This document shows, piece after piece, positions 39,780 through 54,022 of a DNA stretch of 56,078 bases. Position 1 is the first letter of the stretch; every line of letters starts with the position of its first letter. Origin of the DNA: an uncultured Gammaproteobacteria bacterium (GTDB lineage: Bacteria > Pseudomonadota > Gammaproteobacteria > Arenicellales > JAANXG01); NCBI GenBank assembly GCA_947259395.1, contig CAMYMN010000009.1, positions 1-56,078 of the forward strand, read 5' to 3'. The translations under genes were made by a program, and so were the position numbers. The notes beneath the pieces were generated by a model. That model was not told where the DNA came from, did no database searches, and saw only the letters and a list, made by a program, of their open reading frames with translations.

Positions 39780-40739
39780 TCAACAACGAAAATGCGCGTA
39801 ACCCGCCGTCTTGGGCGCATACCCGTGACCGTCTTGGTCCACAAAGATGATGTCGCGGTCCGCGGTAATAGTTCCGACATCGGTAACTGCGACATCGAGC
39901 TGTCCGGCGAGAGCAGTGATCTCGGCTTGATGACCGGGTGCCGCGGTAAAGCACAACTCGTAGTCATCACCGGTGCTCAGCACCGGATCCCAGCCGATTT
40001 CGCCAAAGCGCGCCTGGTAGGCCTTTGACAAGGGCAGATGCGCAAGCGTCACCTCCGCGCCCACCTCACTTCGAGTCACGAGATGTCCCAGATCGGCTGC
40101 TAACCCATCGGATATGTCAATCGCCGCACTGGCCAGCGATCGAAGCCGTGCGCCGAATTCGATGCGGGGACAAGGATAATCCAAGGCCTCACGCACCGCC
40201 GAAGCTTGCTCGTGCGACAAATCAATCGCACCGTTGATATGCATCAAGGCCAGACCGGCATCGCCCAAGCGACCGGTGACATAAATACGGTCGCCGGGTG
40301 CGGCCCCCCGCCGCTGCAGGGCCGTCCCCTGCGGAACCCAACCATTGAGTTGCACCATAACCGTCAACGGACCTTGTGCGGTATCACCGCCTACGAGGTC
40401 GACGCCGTGCTGTGTTGCCAAGGCGAAAAAACCGGCACAGAATCCCTCCAACCAGGATCTATCAACCTCGGGGATCACCAGACCCAGCGTCGCCCATGCC
40501 GGTGTGGCCCCCATCGCCGCCAGATCACTCAAATTGACAGCCAGGGCCTTATGACCCACGGAGCGGGAATCCGCTGACTCATAAAAGTGAACGCCAGCAA
40601 CCAACACATCAATGGTGCTTACCAGTTCATGTCCCGCGGGAACGATCGTTATTGCGGCGTCATCTCCGACGCCCAAGGACACATCCGGCCGCGTCATGGG
40701 CCGGTTAAAGTATGTTTCGATTAGGGAGAATTCGTCCAA
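39780..40739 (-). CDS. thiL: Thiamine-monophosphate kinase
   Basis: Makes thiamine diphosphate from thiamine monophosphate. The start is placed at TTG 40739 (LDEFSLIETYF), which matches the family N-terminus; the open frame continues to 40838 through a repeat end and would add about 33 unlikely residues. The product is 319 residues. SLGVGDDAAI, AVNLSDLAAMGATPAW, LVGGDTAQGPL and AIDISDGLAADLGH supply the metal and ATP sites. There are 171 bases between nusB and this start, holding a solo repeat end at 40765. Confidence 0.94.
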   Translation of the reverse strand: MDEFSLIETYFNRPMTRPDVSLGVGDDAAITIVPAGHELVSTIDVLVAGVHFYESADSRSVGHKALAVNLSDLAAMGATPAWATLGLVIPEVDRSWLEGFCAGFFALATQHGVDLVGGDTAQGPLTVMVQLNGWVPQGTALQRRGAAPGDRIYVTGRLGDAGLALMHINGAIDLSHEQASAVREALDYPCPRIEFGARLRSLASAAIDISDGLAADLGHLVTRSEVGAEVTLAHLPLSKAYQARFGEIGWDPVLSTGDDYELCFTAAPGHQAEITALAGQLDVAVTDVGTITADRDIIFVDQDGHGYAPKTAGYAHFRC

Positions 40740-40764
40740 ACGACCGGCAGTTTCTGATGTCTGC

Positions 40765-40785
40765 GTTAATCCGTATATTGCGCCA
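40765..40785 (+). repeat. Solo end of the GGTTAACCCG element upstream of thiL
   Basis: GTTAATCCGTATATTGCGCC (40765-40784) matches the intact element's left end except for a few bases. It lies in the nusB-thiL gap, 25 bases upstream of the chosen thiL start. Confidence 0.45.
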
Positions 40786-40910
40786 TGGCTCGCCGATGAT
40801 GGCCAACGATTCTGGCCGCTGGACGCCAAGTGACGCACCGGGCATAGATCGAATCCGTTATCTCAAACACGATTAGCTCTTTTGATTGCAGACTTGTTAC
40901 CATATGCGTG

Positions 40911-41390
40911 TTAATCCTTGAGCGCATTATTTGGTTCGTTCAACACCTCCGTCGCGACCTCGGAGGGGCGTTGCATCCCGCTCGGCCGTAGTTGTTCTGC
41001 TAACCGATCGAGCACGCCATTGACGAATTTATAACCGTGATCGGCACCAAATATCTTAGCCAATTCCACGGCTTCATTGATAATGACTTTGGTCGGTACG
41101 TCGTGCTGATATTCCAATTCGTAAGCACCGATTCGCAAGATGACACGCTCTACCGGATCGATACTATCGAATTCACGATCAAGACAGGGTTGCAGATTCG
41201 CCTGAATCTCCTGACGGTACAGAGGAACTTCACAAATCAAGGTATGAAAATAACCTTGATCAGCGCCTTCCAAGTCGTGCTGTTGAATGAAGTGCGCCTC
41301 AATATCACCAGGGTCTTGCTCGGTCAGGTCCCACTGGTAGAGGGCTTGCACCGCCGCCTGTCGTGCTGCGTGTCGGCTACCGCCTGCCAT
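40911..41390 (-). CDS. nusB: Transcription antitermination factor NusB
   Basis: 159 residues, all helical. RHAARQAAVQALYQWDLTEQ at the N-terminus and VILRIGAYELEYQHDVPTKVIINEAVELAK in the middle are the family hallmarks (positions about 82-115). NusB binds boxA RNA with NusE for rRNA antitermination. It follows ribH by 36 bases. Confidence 0.96.
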   Translation of the reverse strand: MAGGSRHAARQAAVQALYQWDLTEQDPGDIEAHFIQQHDLEGADQGYFHTLICEVPLYRQEIQANLQPCLDREFDSIDPVERVILRIGAYELEYQHDVPTKVIINEAVELAKIFGADHGYKFVNGVLDRLAEQLRPSGMQRPSEVATEVLNEPNNALKD

Positions 41391-41426
41391 TTTCCTCCGC
41401 CCGCGTTCGGATACTCGTTGACGAAC

Positions 41427-41903
41427 CTACTCCCGGAGTCGTCTCAAAACGTTCAGCATCTCCAAAGCTGCAATCGCCGCATCCGCGCCTTTGTTGCCCG
41501 CTTTTGTTCCGGCGCGCTCAACCGCTTGTTCAACGGTGTCTACGGTTAACACACCGAAACCAATCGGAATGTCACAATTCATGCTCACTTGAGCAATCCC
41601 TCTAGCACACCCCCCCGCAACGTAATCGAAATGTGGTGTCGCGCCGCGAATGACCGCGCCCAAAGCAACCAACGCATCGAAATTTTTTGATTCAGCTAGA
41701 GTTTTTGCCGCCAGCGGAATTTCATAGGCGCCGGGTACGCGTACGATATGCATGTTAGCACGATCCACACCATGACGTTGCAGCGTATCGACCGCTGCTT
41801 CCAACAGCCGTTCGCTGATGAAACTGTTAAACCGGCTTACAACTAACGCAAAACGCGCGTTGCGCGCAACCAATTCTCCCTCGGTTTGCTTTATGTCTTT
41901 CAT
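41427..41903 (-). CDS. ribH: 6,7-dimethyl-8-ribityllumazine synthase
   Basis: Condenses dihydroxybutanone phosphate with the ribityl-pyrimidine to form lumazine. It is 158 residues. The substrate motifs [19 protein letters not shown] and [18 protein letters not shown] are intact. It is 16 bases after the ribB-type gene. Confidence 0.96.
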   Translation of the reverse strand: MKDIKQTEGELVARNARFALVVSRFNSFISERLLEAAVDTLQRHGVDRANMHIVRVPGAYEIPLAAKTLAESKNFDALVALGAVIRGATPHFDYVAGGCARGIAQVSMNCDIPIGFGVLTVDTVEQAVERAGTKAGNKGADAAIAALEMLNVLRRLRE

Positions 41904-41919
41904 GGTCGTTCTAAGATGC

Positions 41920-43029
41920 TCAATTTGTTACGTATTCCACGATTTCCAGATCGAATCCGGACAGTGCGTGGGCCCGCTTCGGGGCACCCAAGACACGCAT
42001 CTTGCCGACCCCGAGGTCCGCGAGAATCTGGCTACCGACACCCAACATCCTGAGGTCTTCGCCGGATTCATGCCATGGAAAGTCTATGTCTTTTCCTTCA
42101 GTACTGGAATGGCGCAGGCGTTTCACGATTTCCATTCCGGGCTCGTTATAACGCAAGATTACCAGCACTCCAGAACCTTCCTCCCGGATACGGTGTAAAG
42201 CGGTCCTGATCGGCCATTTTATCGCTTGCCGCAGTTCGCGAAACACATCAAACAGCCCCGACTCGACGTGCACTCGCACTAACGTGGGACTCTCATGCTC
42301 GATCTCACCGTTGACCAAGGCAATGTGTGTTTCATTTTCAATCATGTCATGGTATGCGATGATCCGAAATTCACCGTCCCCGGTGGCAATCTTGCTCTCC
42401 GCTATCCGTGTGACGGTAGGCTCGTGCTTCATCCGGTGCCGGATTAACGCGGCGACTGAACTGATTTTAATCGCGTGGCGACGGCCAAATTCGACCAGAT
42501 CCGGCAGCCGCGCCATAGTCCCGTCCGGCTTGAGGATCTCACATATTACACTCGCGGGCTCCAGCCCAGCGAGCCGCGCCAGATCAACGCCAGCCTCGGT
42601 GTGGCCGGCGCGGGTCAGCACGCCGCCGGGTTGTCCCATCAGCGGGAAGATATGACCCGGTGTGGTGATGTCATTGGGGGTTGCGTCGGACTTGACCGCG
42701 GAACGCACCGTGGTCGCGCGATCCGCCGCCGAAATTCCGGTGCTGACACCCGTTGCCGCGTCAATCGATACGGTGAAATTGGTTGAAAAACGCGAGTTGT
42801 TGGCAGCGACCATCAGTGACAGTCCAAGCTGCTTACACCGCTTTTCGGTCAGCGTAAGACAAATCAGTCCACGAGCATGACTGGCCATAAAATTGATAAT
42901 ATCCGGTGTCACCTTTTCCGCGGCGATAAGCAGGTCACCTTCGTTCTCCCGTTCCTCATCGTCGGTCAAAATCACCAACTTGCCGCTCCGATAATCTTCA
43001 ATGATCTCGTTGATATCGCTTAACCCCAT
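41920..43029 (-). CDS. ribB: 3,4-dihydroxy-2-butanone-4-phosphate synthase fused to a degenerate GTP cyclohydrolase II domain
   Basis: 369 residues. The N-terminal DHBP synthase domain (about 1-200) has [45 protein letters not shown] and PGHIFPL, all as in active enzymes; it makes the four-carbon unit of riboflavin. The C-terminal GCHII-like domain (from about 210) lacks the zinc cysteines: where GCHII has the C-x2-GD..R-C-D-C motif the sequence reads [22 protein letters not shown] cyclohydrolase activity is therefore unlikely and a separate RibA is expected elsewhere. Such half-degenerate fusions occur in other gammaproteobacteria. Confidence 0.93.
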   Translation of the reverse strand: MGLSDINEIIEDYRSGKLVILTDDEERENEGDLLIAAEKVTPDIINFMASHARGLICLTLTEKRCKQLGLSLMVAANNSRFSTNFTVSIDAATGVSTGISAADRATTVRSAVKSDATPNDITTPGHIFPLMGQPGGVLTRAGHTEAGVDLARLAGLEPASVICEILKPDGTMARLPDLVEFGRRHAIKISSVAALIRHRMKHEPTVTRIAESKIATGDGEFRIIAYHDMIENETHIALVNGEIEHESPTLVRVHVESGLFDVFRELRQAIKWPIRTALHRIREEGSGVLVILRYNEPGMEIVKRLRHSSTEGKDIDFPWHESGEDLRMLGVGSQILADLGVGKMRVLGAPKRAHALSGFDLEIVEYVTN

Positions 43030-43037
43030 GGGCCCAT

Positions 43038-43706
43038 CTAGTCCTGGTCCTCAATATCTATAAAGCCATGTTTGGCAAGCAATGCTTTATTGAGCGCATT
43101 GTCGCCGTGTGCATTGTCCACATTCATCAGGCGTTCAACATACCTGGCAATCAAATCAACCTCGATATGCGCCTGTTGGCCAACAGAAAATGCACCGAGT
43201 GTGGTTGCTTGTAAAGTGTGTGGCACGATATTCACATCAAATACGAGCGCTTCCACTTTATTCACCGTTAAACTTACGCCATCGATACTAATCGATCCCT
43301 TTTCGGCGATAAACCGGGACAAGGCGGCCGTTGTACGGAATCGCATTTCCACCGAGCGTCCTACTTGTTTGCACTCGATGAGCTCACCCAGCCCGTCCAC
43401 GTGGCCGGTTACGATGTGGCCGCCCAGTCGATCGGCGGGCAACAGCGCCAACTCCAGGTTCAACTTGGCGCCCTCGCCTAGGCGGGCGAATGTCGAGCGC
43501 GATACGGTCTCTGCGGAGATATCGAACTCAAACTGATTGTCCGTTAACGACACTACCGTTAGACATACCCCATTTACCGACACACTATCGCCGATCCTGA
43601 TCGCACTGCCATCCAGCCCACCGGGATCGACAACCAGGTTCATTTCCGGGCCACGCCGATGCACCGCCTGGACCGTGCCAATGGTTTGTATGATACCCGT
43701 GAACAT
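43038..43706 (-). CDS. ribE: Riboflavin synthase alpha chain
   Basis: Dismutates two lumazine molecules into riboflavin and the pyrimidine precursor. It is 222 residues with two similar barrel halves, each with an MFTGII/GHIVTGH-type start. SVSVNGVCLTV in the first half and SISIDGVSLTVN in the second show the internal duplication. The gene is called ribC in E. coli. It lies between ribD and the ribB-type gene. Confidence 0.95.
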   Translation of the reverse strand: MFTGIIQTIGTVQAVHRRGPEMNLVVDPGGLDGSAIRIGDSVSVNGVCLTVVSLTDNQFEFDISAETVSRSTFARLGEGAKLNLELALLPADRLGGHIVTGHVDGLGELIECKQVGRSVEMRFRTTAALSRFIAEKGSISIDGVSLTVNKVEALVFDVNIVPHTLQATTLGAFSVGQQAHIEVDLIARYVERLMNVDNAHGDNALNKALLAKHGFIDIEDQD

Positions 43707-43737
43707 GCCGGTTTTATCTAGCTAATTGTCCTCAACC

Positions 43738-44826
43738 TCAAGCACACAAAGTCACGCGCAGATCAGCGCCTACCCGGCGAACATCTCCAATAGTGAACTC
43801 GATCCGGTCGCTCAACCGCTCGATTCCCGGCAACCGGAACATGCCCCGCGCCACATCACCCAAGATATGCGGGGCCAGGTAGAGAATCAACTCATTAATC
43901 AGTTTGTTGCGAATCAAAGTCCCGCTCAACGTGCGGCCCGCTTCGACGAGTAACTCGTTCACACCGCGTGCGGCGAGATCCTCCATCATAGCGTCAACAT
44001 CGACTCGATCTTCCGGTCCAGGTAGATGCACCACATCGGCGCCTGTTTGCGTCAAGTGATCGGACTGTGCACGATCCTCGGTAGCAGTGTAAATCAACAC
44101 CTCTCCCGGTTGTGTCATCACCCGGGCGTTGGCGTCCATAGTCAGATTACTGTCCACGATCACCCGCACCGGTTGCCGGTCAAAACCTTCTAAGCGCACG
44201 GTGAGCGCAGGATCGTCTGCGAGTATGGTGCCAATACCCGTCATAATCGCGGAACTCTTGGCACGCAGCCACTGTACATCAGCCCGCGATGCTTCACTCG
44301 TGATCCATTTACTCTCTCCGGAGGCCACGGCAGTCCGGCCGTCCATACTGGCCGCCAGCTTGAGCATCACCCAAGGCCGCCGGTGACGCATACGATGCAT
44401 GAATCCACGATTCAACCGCTGTGCTTGTTCCCGCATGACACCGACATCGACCTCTATCCCCGCATTACGCAACCTCGAAATCCCACCGTTGGAAACCTGG
44501 GGATTGGGATCTTCCGTCGCCGTCACTACCCGCGCTACTCCGGCGTCGATAAGAGATGACGTACAGGGCGGGGTACGCCCTCGATGGCAACAAGGCTCAA
44601 GGTTTACGTATACGGTAGCACCGCGCGCACGCTTTCCGGCTTGGCGTAACGCCAACACCTCGGCGTGAGGCTCACCTGCTCTCTTGTGCCAGGCCTCAGC
44701 GACGATCTCACCGTTCTGAACCACCATGCACCCAACCCGCGGATTTGGATGCGTTGTGCATAATCCGCTTTCCGCCAAGCGCAACGTCCGCGACATAAAC
44801 CGGTAGTCGTCACTTCTTGTCATCAT
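43738..44826 (-). CDS. ribD: Bifunctional riboflavin deaminase/reductase RibD
   Basis: 362 residues. The N-terminal deaminase has the zinc site HAEVLALR and [11 protein letters not shown]; the C-terminal reductase starts near [15 protein letters not shown] and ends with the MFRLPG region. It performs the second and third steps from GTP to riboflavin. Its start overlaps the nrdR stop by 17 bases. Confidence 0.96.
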   Translation of the reverse strand: MMTRSDDYRFMSRTLRLAESGLCTTHPNPRVGCMVVQNGEIVAEAWHKRAGEPHAEVLALRQAGKRARGATVYVNLEPCCHRGRTPPCTSSLIDAGVARVVTATEDPNPQVSNGGISRLRNAGIEVDVGVMREQAQRLNRGFMHRMRHRRPWVMLKLAASMDGRTAVASGESKWITSEASRADVQWLRAKSSAIMTGIGTILADDPALTVRLEGFDRQPVRVIVDSNLTMDANARVMTQPGEVLIYTATEDRAQSDHLTQTGADVVHLPGPEDRVDVDAMMEDLAARGVNELLVEAGRTLSGTLIRNKLINELILYLAPHILGDVARGMFRLPGIERLSDRIEFTIGDVRRVGADLRVTLCA

Positions 44827-45322
44827 CGTTGAGCAGGAGCGACATTTGTCGTTTCTTCGCTGCCGCGTCTGGTTGTTCTCGAAGCCTCTTCACTTCTTCG
44901 CTGAACTCGTCGACATCTTGAAATGACCGGTACACCGATGCAAAACGAACGAACGCGACTTGATCCAGTTCGCTGAGTTCCTGCATCACCCATTCACCCA
45001 ACTGCCGAGAATCAATTTCTCGATTGCCGCTGGTTAACATTTTGTGTTGAATCCGATGAATTGCGCTTTCGACGGCCTCCGCGTCGACCGGCCTTTTCTC
45101 CAGTGCACGCTGGATACCGGCTCGTAGTTTGCGCTCGTTAAACGGTTCGCGTTTATGATCCGACTTAATAATCTGCGGCATACGCAGAAAGGCGCGCTCC
45201 AAGGTCGTGAATCGTTCCCCGCAATCGCTGCATTCGCGACGCCTGCGAACCGCGTCACCATCCTCGGCGAGCCGCGAATCGATCACTCGAGTTTCTTCCG
45301 ACAGACAAAATGGACAACGCAT
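44810..45322 (-). CDS. nrdR: Transcriptional repressor NrdR
   Basis: The start is taken at ATG 45322 ([18 protein letters not shown]), the family start; the frame extends to 45379 without homology. The product is 170 residues. A zinc ribbon (CPFC..CSDC) is followed by an ATP-cone domain ([18 protein letters not shown]). NrdR represses ribonucleotide reductase genes in response to dATP/ATP. It is placed in its usual site ahead of ribD, and 29 bases after glyA. Confidence 0.95.
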   Translation of the reverse strand: MRCPFCLSEETRVIDSRLAEDGDAVRRRRECSDCGERFTTLERAFLRMPQIIKSDHKREPFNERKLRAGIQRALEKRPVDAEAVESAIHRIQHKMLTSGNREIDSRQLGEWVMQELSELDQVAFVRFASVYRSFQDVDEFSEEVKRLREQPDAAAKKRQMSLLLNDDDKK

Positions 45323-45351
45323 CGGCGATACACGGGACAGCCGCAGCGAGG

Positions 45352-46605
45352 CTACACGTACACCGGAAATCTTTGGCACATGTGAAGCACTTCTTGTCTA
45401 ACCCTTTCGCGAACGGCCTGGTCATCGATCTGGTCCAAGACATCGCAAATCCATGCCCCCAGCTGCGTGATCTCCCCTGTCGTGAAGCCACGCGTCGTGA
45501 CCGCCGGAGTACCCACTCGAATTCCGCTGGTGACAAACGGCGACTGCGGATCATTGGGGACCGCGTTTTTGTTGACCGTGATGTTCGCGTCCCCCAGCGC
45601 TGTCTCCGCGTCCCGTCCGGTCAGCTCCTTGTTAATCAGATCCACCAAAAATAAGTGATTGTCGGTGCCGCCGGACACAACTCTATAGCCGCGATCCATG
45701 ATTGCCGTTGCCAACGCGCGGGCATTAGTAAGCACCTGCTGTTGATATTCCTTGAATTCCGGTTGCAACGCCTCCTTGAACGCCACTGCCTTGGCGGCGA
45801 TCACGTGCATCAGCGGCCCACCCTGTGATCCCGGAAACACCCGGGAATTGAGTCTCTTTTCCAGCTCCGGATTTTTCCTGGCCAAGATGACGCCACCGCG
45901 CGGTCCACGCAAAGTCTTGTGCGTGGTGCTAGTGGTCACATCCGCGATATGGACCGGACTGGGATACAGGCCAACGGCAATCAGGCCGGCGACATGTGCG
46001 ATGTCCGCAACCAGATACGCGCCCACCTTATCGGAGATCTCCCGAAACCGTGCCCAGTCAAGAACTCTCGAGAACGCGCTGAAACCGGTAACAATCATCT
46101 TCGGCTTGTGCTTCAGGGTGAGCGCCTCAACCTGATCGTAGTCAACGTCTTCGGTCTCATAATTGAGTCCGTATTGCACCGCATTGTAAAGCCGACCGGA
46201 AAAATTGACTTTGGCGCCGTGAGTGAGGTGACCACCGTCCGCCAGGCTCATCCCCAGGATGGTATCACCTGCGTCGAGCAAGGCCATGTAAACCGCGGCA
46301 TTGGCCTGGGATCCCGAATGTGGTTGCACATTAGCATACGGAGCATTGAAAAGTTGCTTCACACGCGCAATCGCGAGTTCCTCCGCCTGGTCCACGAATT
46401 CACAACCGCCATAATAACGCTTGCCCGGATATCCCTCGGCATACTTGTTGGTCAGCACTGATCCCTGGGCCGCCAACACGCGGGGACTGGCGTAATTCTC
46501 GGAGGCAATGAGTTCGATGTGCTCCTCTTGACGGCGTTGCTCCGCAGTGATCGCAGACCACAGTTCATCATCGAACCCTGATATGGTCATGTCGTGACTA
46601 AACAT
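45352..46605 (-). CDS. glyA: Serine hydroxymethyltransferase
   Basis: Interconverts serine and glycine with tetrahydrofolate. The start is set at ATG 46605 ([16 protein letters not shown]), which has a GAGGA ribosome site seven bases upstream and gives the normal 417 residues; the frame runs to 46635. The PLP lysine lies in [15 protein letters not shown], and the substrate motifs [11 protein letters not shown] and [13 protein letters not shown] are intact. Confidence 0.97.
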   Translation of the reverse strand: MFSHDMTISGFDDELWSAITAEQRRQEEHIELIASENYASPRVLAAQGSVLTNKYAEGYPGKRYYGGCEFVDQAEELAIARVKQLFNAPYANVQPHSGSQANAAVYMALLDAGDTILGMSLADGGHLTHGAKVNFSGRLYNAVQYGLNYETEDVDYDQVEALTLKHKPKMIVTGFSAFSRVLDWARFREISDKVGAYLVADIAHVAGLIAVGLYPSPVHIADVTTSTTHKTLRGPRGGVILARKNPELEKRLNSRVFPGSQGGPLMHVIAAKAVAFKEALQPEFKEYQQQVLTNARALATAIMDRGYRVVSGGTDNHLFLVDLINKELTGRDAETALGDANITVNKNAVPNDPQSPFVTSGIRVGTPAVTTRGFTTGEITQLGAWICDVLDQIDDQAVRERVRQEVLHMCQRFPVYV

Positions 46606-46631
46606 GTCGCTTTCCTCGCGCGCGTATCGAT

Positions 46632-47644
46632 TCATGGAGCGACGCGGTCCTGATCCGCACCTTCTTTTTTCACTGGCATCATGTCCTCTCGGGTTACGCC
46701 CAAAGCCAGCACCACCGGGCTGGCAACAAATATCGAGGAATAGGTACCGATAATGACACCTATTATCAACGCCGTGGCGAAACCATGTATCACCTCACCG
46801 CCTAAAATAAACAACGCAAGCAATACCAACAACGTAGTGAGGGACGTGAGCAGCGTGCGTGGCAGGGTTTGGTTGATAGAGCGATCCATGATCTCCGTCA
46901 CGTTGCCGCGACGCATCTTTCTAAAGTTTTCCCGGACGCGGTCAAATACAACGATGGTGTCATTCAGCGAATAACCGATCACCGCCAGGATTGCGGCCAG
47001 CACCGGCAGTGAAAACTCGAGGTGCAACAATGAGAACAACCCGACAGTGACCAAAACGTCATGAACCAAGGCCACCACGGAACCAATGGCGAACCGCCAT
47101 TCGAATCGCCACGCGACATACATCAGAATCCCAATCAAGGCGTAGATCATGGCAAGACCGCCCTTCTCGGTAAGTTCTTTGCCCACCTGCGGACCGACAA
47201 ATTCAACCCTTCGCATCTGCACACGGCAATCAATCGCGCCAGTGCTTGCGCCTGTGACGCACTGCTGAGCAGCGCCCTTGCGGCTCTGCGCCAAGGTTTC
47301 GTTGTACGGTTTGCGCAGCGCCTCCATCAGCCCGCTGCTGAGTTTGGCGCCGGTGTCGTCCTGGCGCGCCGGCAATCGAACCATAATATCTCGTGACGTG
47401 CCGAAGTATTGCACCAGGGCATCATCAAAGTCCGCCTTTTTCAACGTATCTCGCACCGCCTCTATCCTAACCGACTCGTCATAGGAAACTTCTACCAACG
47501 TACCCCCGGTGAAATCGATGCCGAAATTCAATCCGCGAACCCCTAATGACACGATTCCTACGACGATGATCACTGCCGACACGACAACCGCGACGCGACG
47601 AAGCGCCATAAATTTGAATTCGGTTTGCTTGTGAAGTATTTCCA

Positions 47645-47645
<1 letters not shown>
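46632..47645 (-). CDS. secF: Protein translocase subunit SecF
   Basis: 337 residues, six membrane helices around a periplasmic loop. [18 protein letters not shown] at the N-terminus and [22 protein letters not shown] are the signature segments. With SecD it uses the proton gradient to assist late steps of secretion. Its ATG shares one base with the secD stop. Confidence 0.96.
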
Positions 47646-49528
<1,883 letters not shown>

Positions 49529-49536
49529 CAGCTGGA

Positions 49537-49866
49537 TCAAGCTTCCTTTATGGTGCCCTTGGGCATCATCGATTGGACCGAATGCCGCTGCACCTTGACC
49601 TCCACTCCATTCGCGATTTCCAGATTAATGAAATTTTCACCGACGTCGGTGATTTTCCCCAACGTTCCGCCTGCAGTAACCACTTCGTCACCCTTCTTCA
49701 GGCCTTCCACCATCGCTTTGTGTTGTTTCGTACGTTTTTGTTGGGGACGAATGAGCAGGAAATAGAACAGCACGAAGATCAATATGATCGGCAGCAAGCC
49801 AAGCAAGCCACCCGACGGATCACCGCCCGCGGACTGTGCCCAGGCGTCTTGTATCAACAGGCTCAT
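49537..49866 (-). CDS. yajC: Preprotein translocase accessory protein YajC
   Basis: The start is set at ATG 49866 (MSLLIQDAWAQSAGG) with an AAGGAT ribosome site; the frame opens at 49914. It is 109 residues. One membrane helix (LLPIILIFVLFYFLLIRPQQKR) is followed by a small cytoplasmic domain with LKKGDEVVTAGGTLGKI. YajC associates with SecDF. Confidence 0.95.
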   Translation of the reverse strand: MSLLIQDAWAQSAGGDPSGGLLGLLPIILIFVLFYFLLIRPQQKRTKQHKAMVEGLKKGDEVVTAGGTLGKITDVGENFINLEIANGVEVKVQRHSVQSMMPKGTIKEA

Positions 49867-50002
49867 GAGCGTGTATCCTTTTGGTAATGGAGTATGATGC
49901 GCCGCTGCCGACAATCACAGGCCACGATCGAGCGTGGCGGGAGCCGCGCGGCGCGGCGCGGTATTATGCCACAGGGAAACTGGAAAAATGAGGGTCAAAC
50001 CA

Positions 50003-52209
<2,207 letters not shown>

Positions 52210-52220
<11 letters not shown>

Positions 52221-52238
52221 TGCTAACCCCGTTATACT
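52210..52238 (+). promoter_or_regulatory. Predicted promoter of tRNA-Leu
   Basis: TTGCTC (52210-52215), a 17-base spacer and TATACT (52233-52238) lie 18 bases before the mature tRNA 5' end. A GC-rich bit (GCCTGCG, 52244-52250) follows the -10, as in growth-rate-controlled stable RNA promoters. The -35 box is inside the queA coding start. Confidence 0.65.
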
Positions 52239-52256
52239 TTTGTGCCTGCGAATTGT

Positions 52257-52343
52257 GCCGAGGTGGCGAAACTGGTAGACGCGCCAGACTCAAAATCTGG
52301 TGGTGGCAACACCGTGTCGGTTCGAGTCCGACCCTCGGTACCA
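52257..52343 (+). tRNA. tRNA-Leu (anticodon CAA)
   Basis: 87 bases including an encoded CCA. The acceptor strands GCCGAGG (52257-52263) and CCTCGGT (52333-52339) pair with one G-T at the end. The anticodon stem CCAGA/TCTGG encloses the loop CTCAAAA, giving CAA, which reads UUG. The variable arm is long, as in leucine tRNAs, and the T-arm is GTCGG-TTCGAGT-CCGAC. It lies opposite to panC and queA. Confidence 0.96.
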
Positions 52344-52366
52344 CACGAACATCAATCCAGCATATA

Positions 52367-53230
52367 TTATTGGCACCCCAACTCCGCTTCGATATTATCG
52401 ATCAGGCGCGCTTGTCCCAACCGTGCGGCGGCAAGAATCACCAGTGAGCTGTCTTGAGAATCCGGATTGCTAAGGTCTGCTTGTGTGCGCACGCTGAAAT
52501 AATCTGGTGAAAACCCAAGGTCAACCAGTTTCCTGTACCCGTCGGCCTCGATTCTCGATCTGTCAACCTCGGTACGCTGCAATGTGTCACGCGCTTCGCG
52601 CAAGGTTTGATACAGACCCGGCGCCACTGTCCGTTGCTGCGCGCTGAGATACCGGTTACGCGAACTCAGCGCGAGGCCGTCCCGCTCACGCACGGTATCC
52701 ACACCGATCACTTCGACCGGCATCGCAAGGTCCGACACCATACGCCGAATGATGATCAGTTGTTGATAGTCCTTCTTGCCGAACACCGCAATGTCCGGTT
52801 GCACGATATTGAACAAACGATTCACTACCGTCGTGACCCCGACAAAATGACCCGGCCGGTGCTCGCCGCACAAAGCCTCGCCTAAGCCCGGCACCACGAC
52901 CTTGGTCTGTTGTTCGATCCCGCGGGGGTACATCGTGCGGTCACCAGGAACAAATAGGATGTCAATATTGTACTTTTCCAGTGCCGCCTTATCCGCTTCA
53001 AGAGTACGCGGATAACTATCGAGATCTTCGTGTTGACCGAACTGGAGCGGATTGACGTAGATGCTGACCACCACTGCGCTTCCCCGCTCACCAGCAACAC
53101 GTACTAGATCGAGATGACCAGCGTGGAGATTCCCCATCGTGGGCACGAAGGCGACGGCCTCGTCCTTGCGCTGCCGGGCGCGAATGGCCTTACGCAGCGG
53201 CGCGACATCGTTGATCTCGATCATCATCAA
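52367..53230 (-). CDS. panC: Pantothenate synthetase
   Basis: Joins pantoate and beta-alanine using ATP. It is 287 residues. The HIGH-like motif is MGNLHAGHLDLV; LCGEHRPGHFVGVTTVV, AVFGKKDYQQL and ALSSRNRYLS are conserved binding segments. Its start overlaps the kinase gene by four bases. panB and panD are not in the window. Confidence 0.96.
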   Translation of the reverse strand: MMMIEINDVAPLRKAIRARQRKDEAVAFVPTMGNLHAGHLDLVRVAGERGSAVVVSIYVNPLQFGQHEDLDSYPRTLEADKAALEKYNIDILFVPGDRTMYPRGIEQQTKVVVPGLGEALCGEHRPGHFVGVTTVVNRLFNIVQPDIAVFGKKDYQQLIIIRRMVSDLAMPVEVIGVDTVRERDGLALSSRNRYLSAQQRTVAPGLYQTLREARDTLQRTEVDRSRIEADGYRKLVDLGFSPDYFSVRTQADLSNPDSQDSSLVILAAARLGQARLIDNIEAELGCQ

Positions 53231-53901
53231 ATCGCGGCCAGCGGATTAAAAAAATGCCGGCCGCTTCTAGTCTTCTTGACATGCTGCAACAGTGTTTGGA
53301 AATCCTTGTCGTTATCTACGAAATTGATCTCCGCCGCGTTTACAATCAACAACGGCGCAAGATCATACTTGTAAAAGAACGCAGTGTATGAATCGACGAT
53401 GTGCTGAAGATAGTCTCGTTCGATACCGTGTTCATAATCCACGTCCCGCCTTCGAATCCGCTCGATGAGCACTTCTACCGGTGCTTGCAGGTAGATCACT
53501 AAATCCGGAATCGGAACCTCGGGCGAGAACTGGCTGTAGACTTGTTGATATAGCCGGTGTTCGTCATCGTCCAACGTTACCTTGGCGAAAATGGCGTCTT
53601 TTTCCAGCATAAAATCCGCCACTCGTACCGGGCTGAACATATCGCTTTGCTTCAGCTCCCGCAGTTGGCGGGTGCGCTGAAAAAGGAAATACAATTGTGT
53701 CGGCAGTGCGTACTGCTTGCGCGACTGATAGAAACGCTCCAGGAACGGATTCTCCTCCGGTTGCTCCAGGATTAGCTGGCACTTAAACGCCTTTGCCAGT
53801 CGGCGCGCGAGGCTGGTCTTGCCGACACCGACCGGTCCCTCGACTACGACGTAGCCGGGGGCTGACTCAGCGGATTGTGTATTTTCGATCCGTTGCAACA
53901 C
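53227..53901 (-). CDS. Deoxynucleoside kinase family protein
   Basis: 224 residues from a GTG at 53901. The P-loop EGPVGVGKTS is at about residues 21-30. The ERF motif (PFLERFYQ), the substrate-side ADFMLEKDAIFAK, and the lid-type IRRRDVDYE are the layout of deoxyadenosine/deoxyguanosine kinases. In gammaproteobacteria such genes are often beside folK and panB/panC, whose ATP-binding partner role is unknown. The start codon is not certain because no good ribosome site is visible. Confidence 0.87.
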   Translation of the reverse strand: MLQRIENTQSAESAPGYVVVEGPVGVGKTSLARRLAKAFKCQLILEQPEENPFLERFYQSRKQYALPTQLYFLFQRTRQLRELKQSDMFSPVRVADFMLEKDAIFAKVTLDDDEHRLYQQVYSQFSPEVPIPDLVIYLQAPVEVLIERIRRRDVDYEHGIERDYLQHIVDSYTAFFYKYDLAPLLIVNAAEINFVDNDKDFQTLLQHVKKTRSGRHFFNPLAAI

Positions 53902-53970
53902 GCGAGCGATTTGTTTTAAGACCCGTAATATGCCGGTTGATGTTGTGTTAAATCAACTCGGTGGCGAGTC

Positions 53971-53990
53971 TAATACTATATCAAGTATTA
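53971..53990. promoter_or_regulatory. Perfect AT-rich inverted repeat, possible operator
   Basis: TAATACT-ATATCA-AGTATTA is a 7-bp inverted repeat with a 6-base centre. It lies between the divergent kinase gene and the gene starting at 54023. It could be an operator for either; no regulator is suggested by the sequence. Confidence 0.35.
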
Positions 53991-54022
53991 TTGCCGGGTT
54001 TATCTCCCGGTGGTTTATTTTT

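Noticed and set aside
40740-40838. N-terminal extension of thiL
   Set aside because: The added residues run through a repeat end and do not match the ThiL family start at EFSLI.
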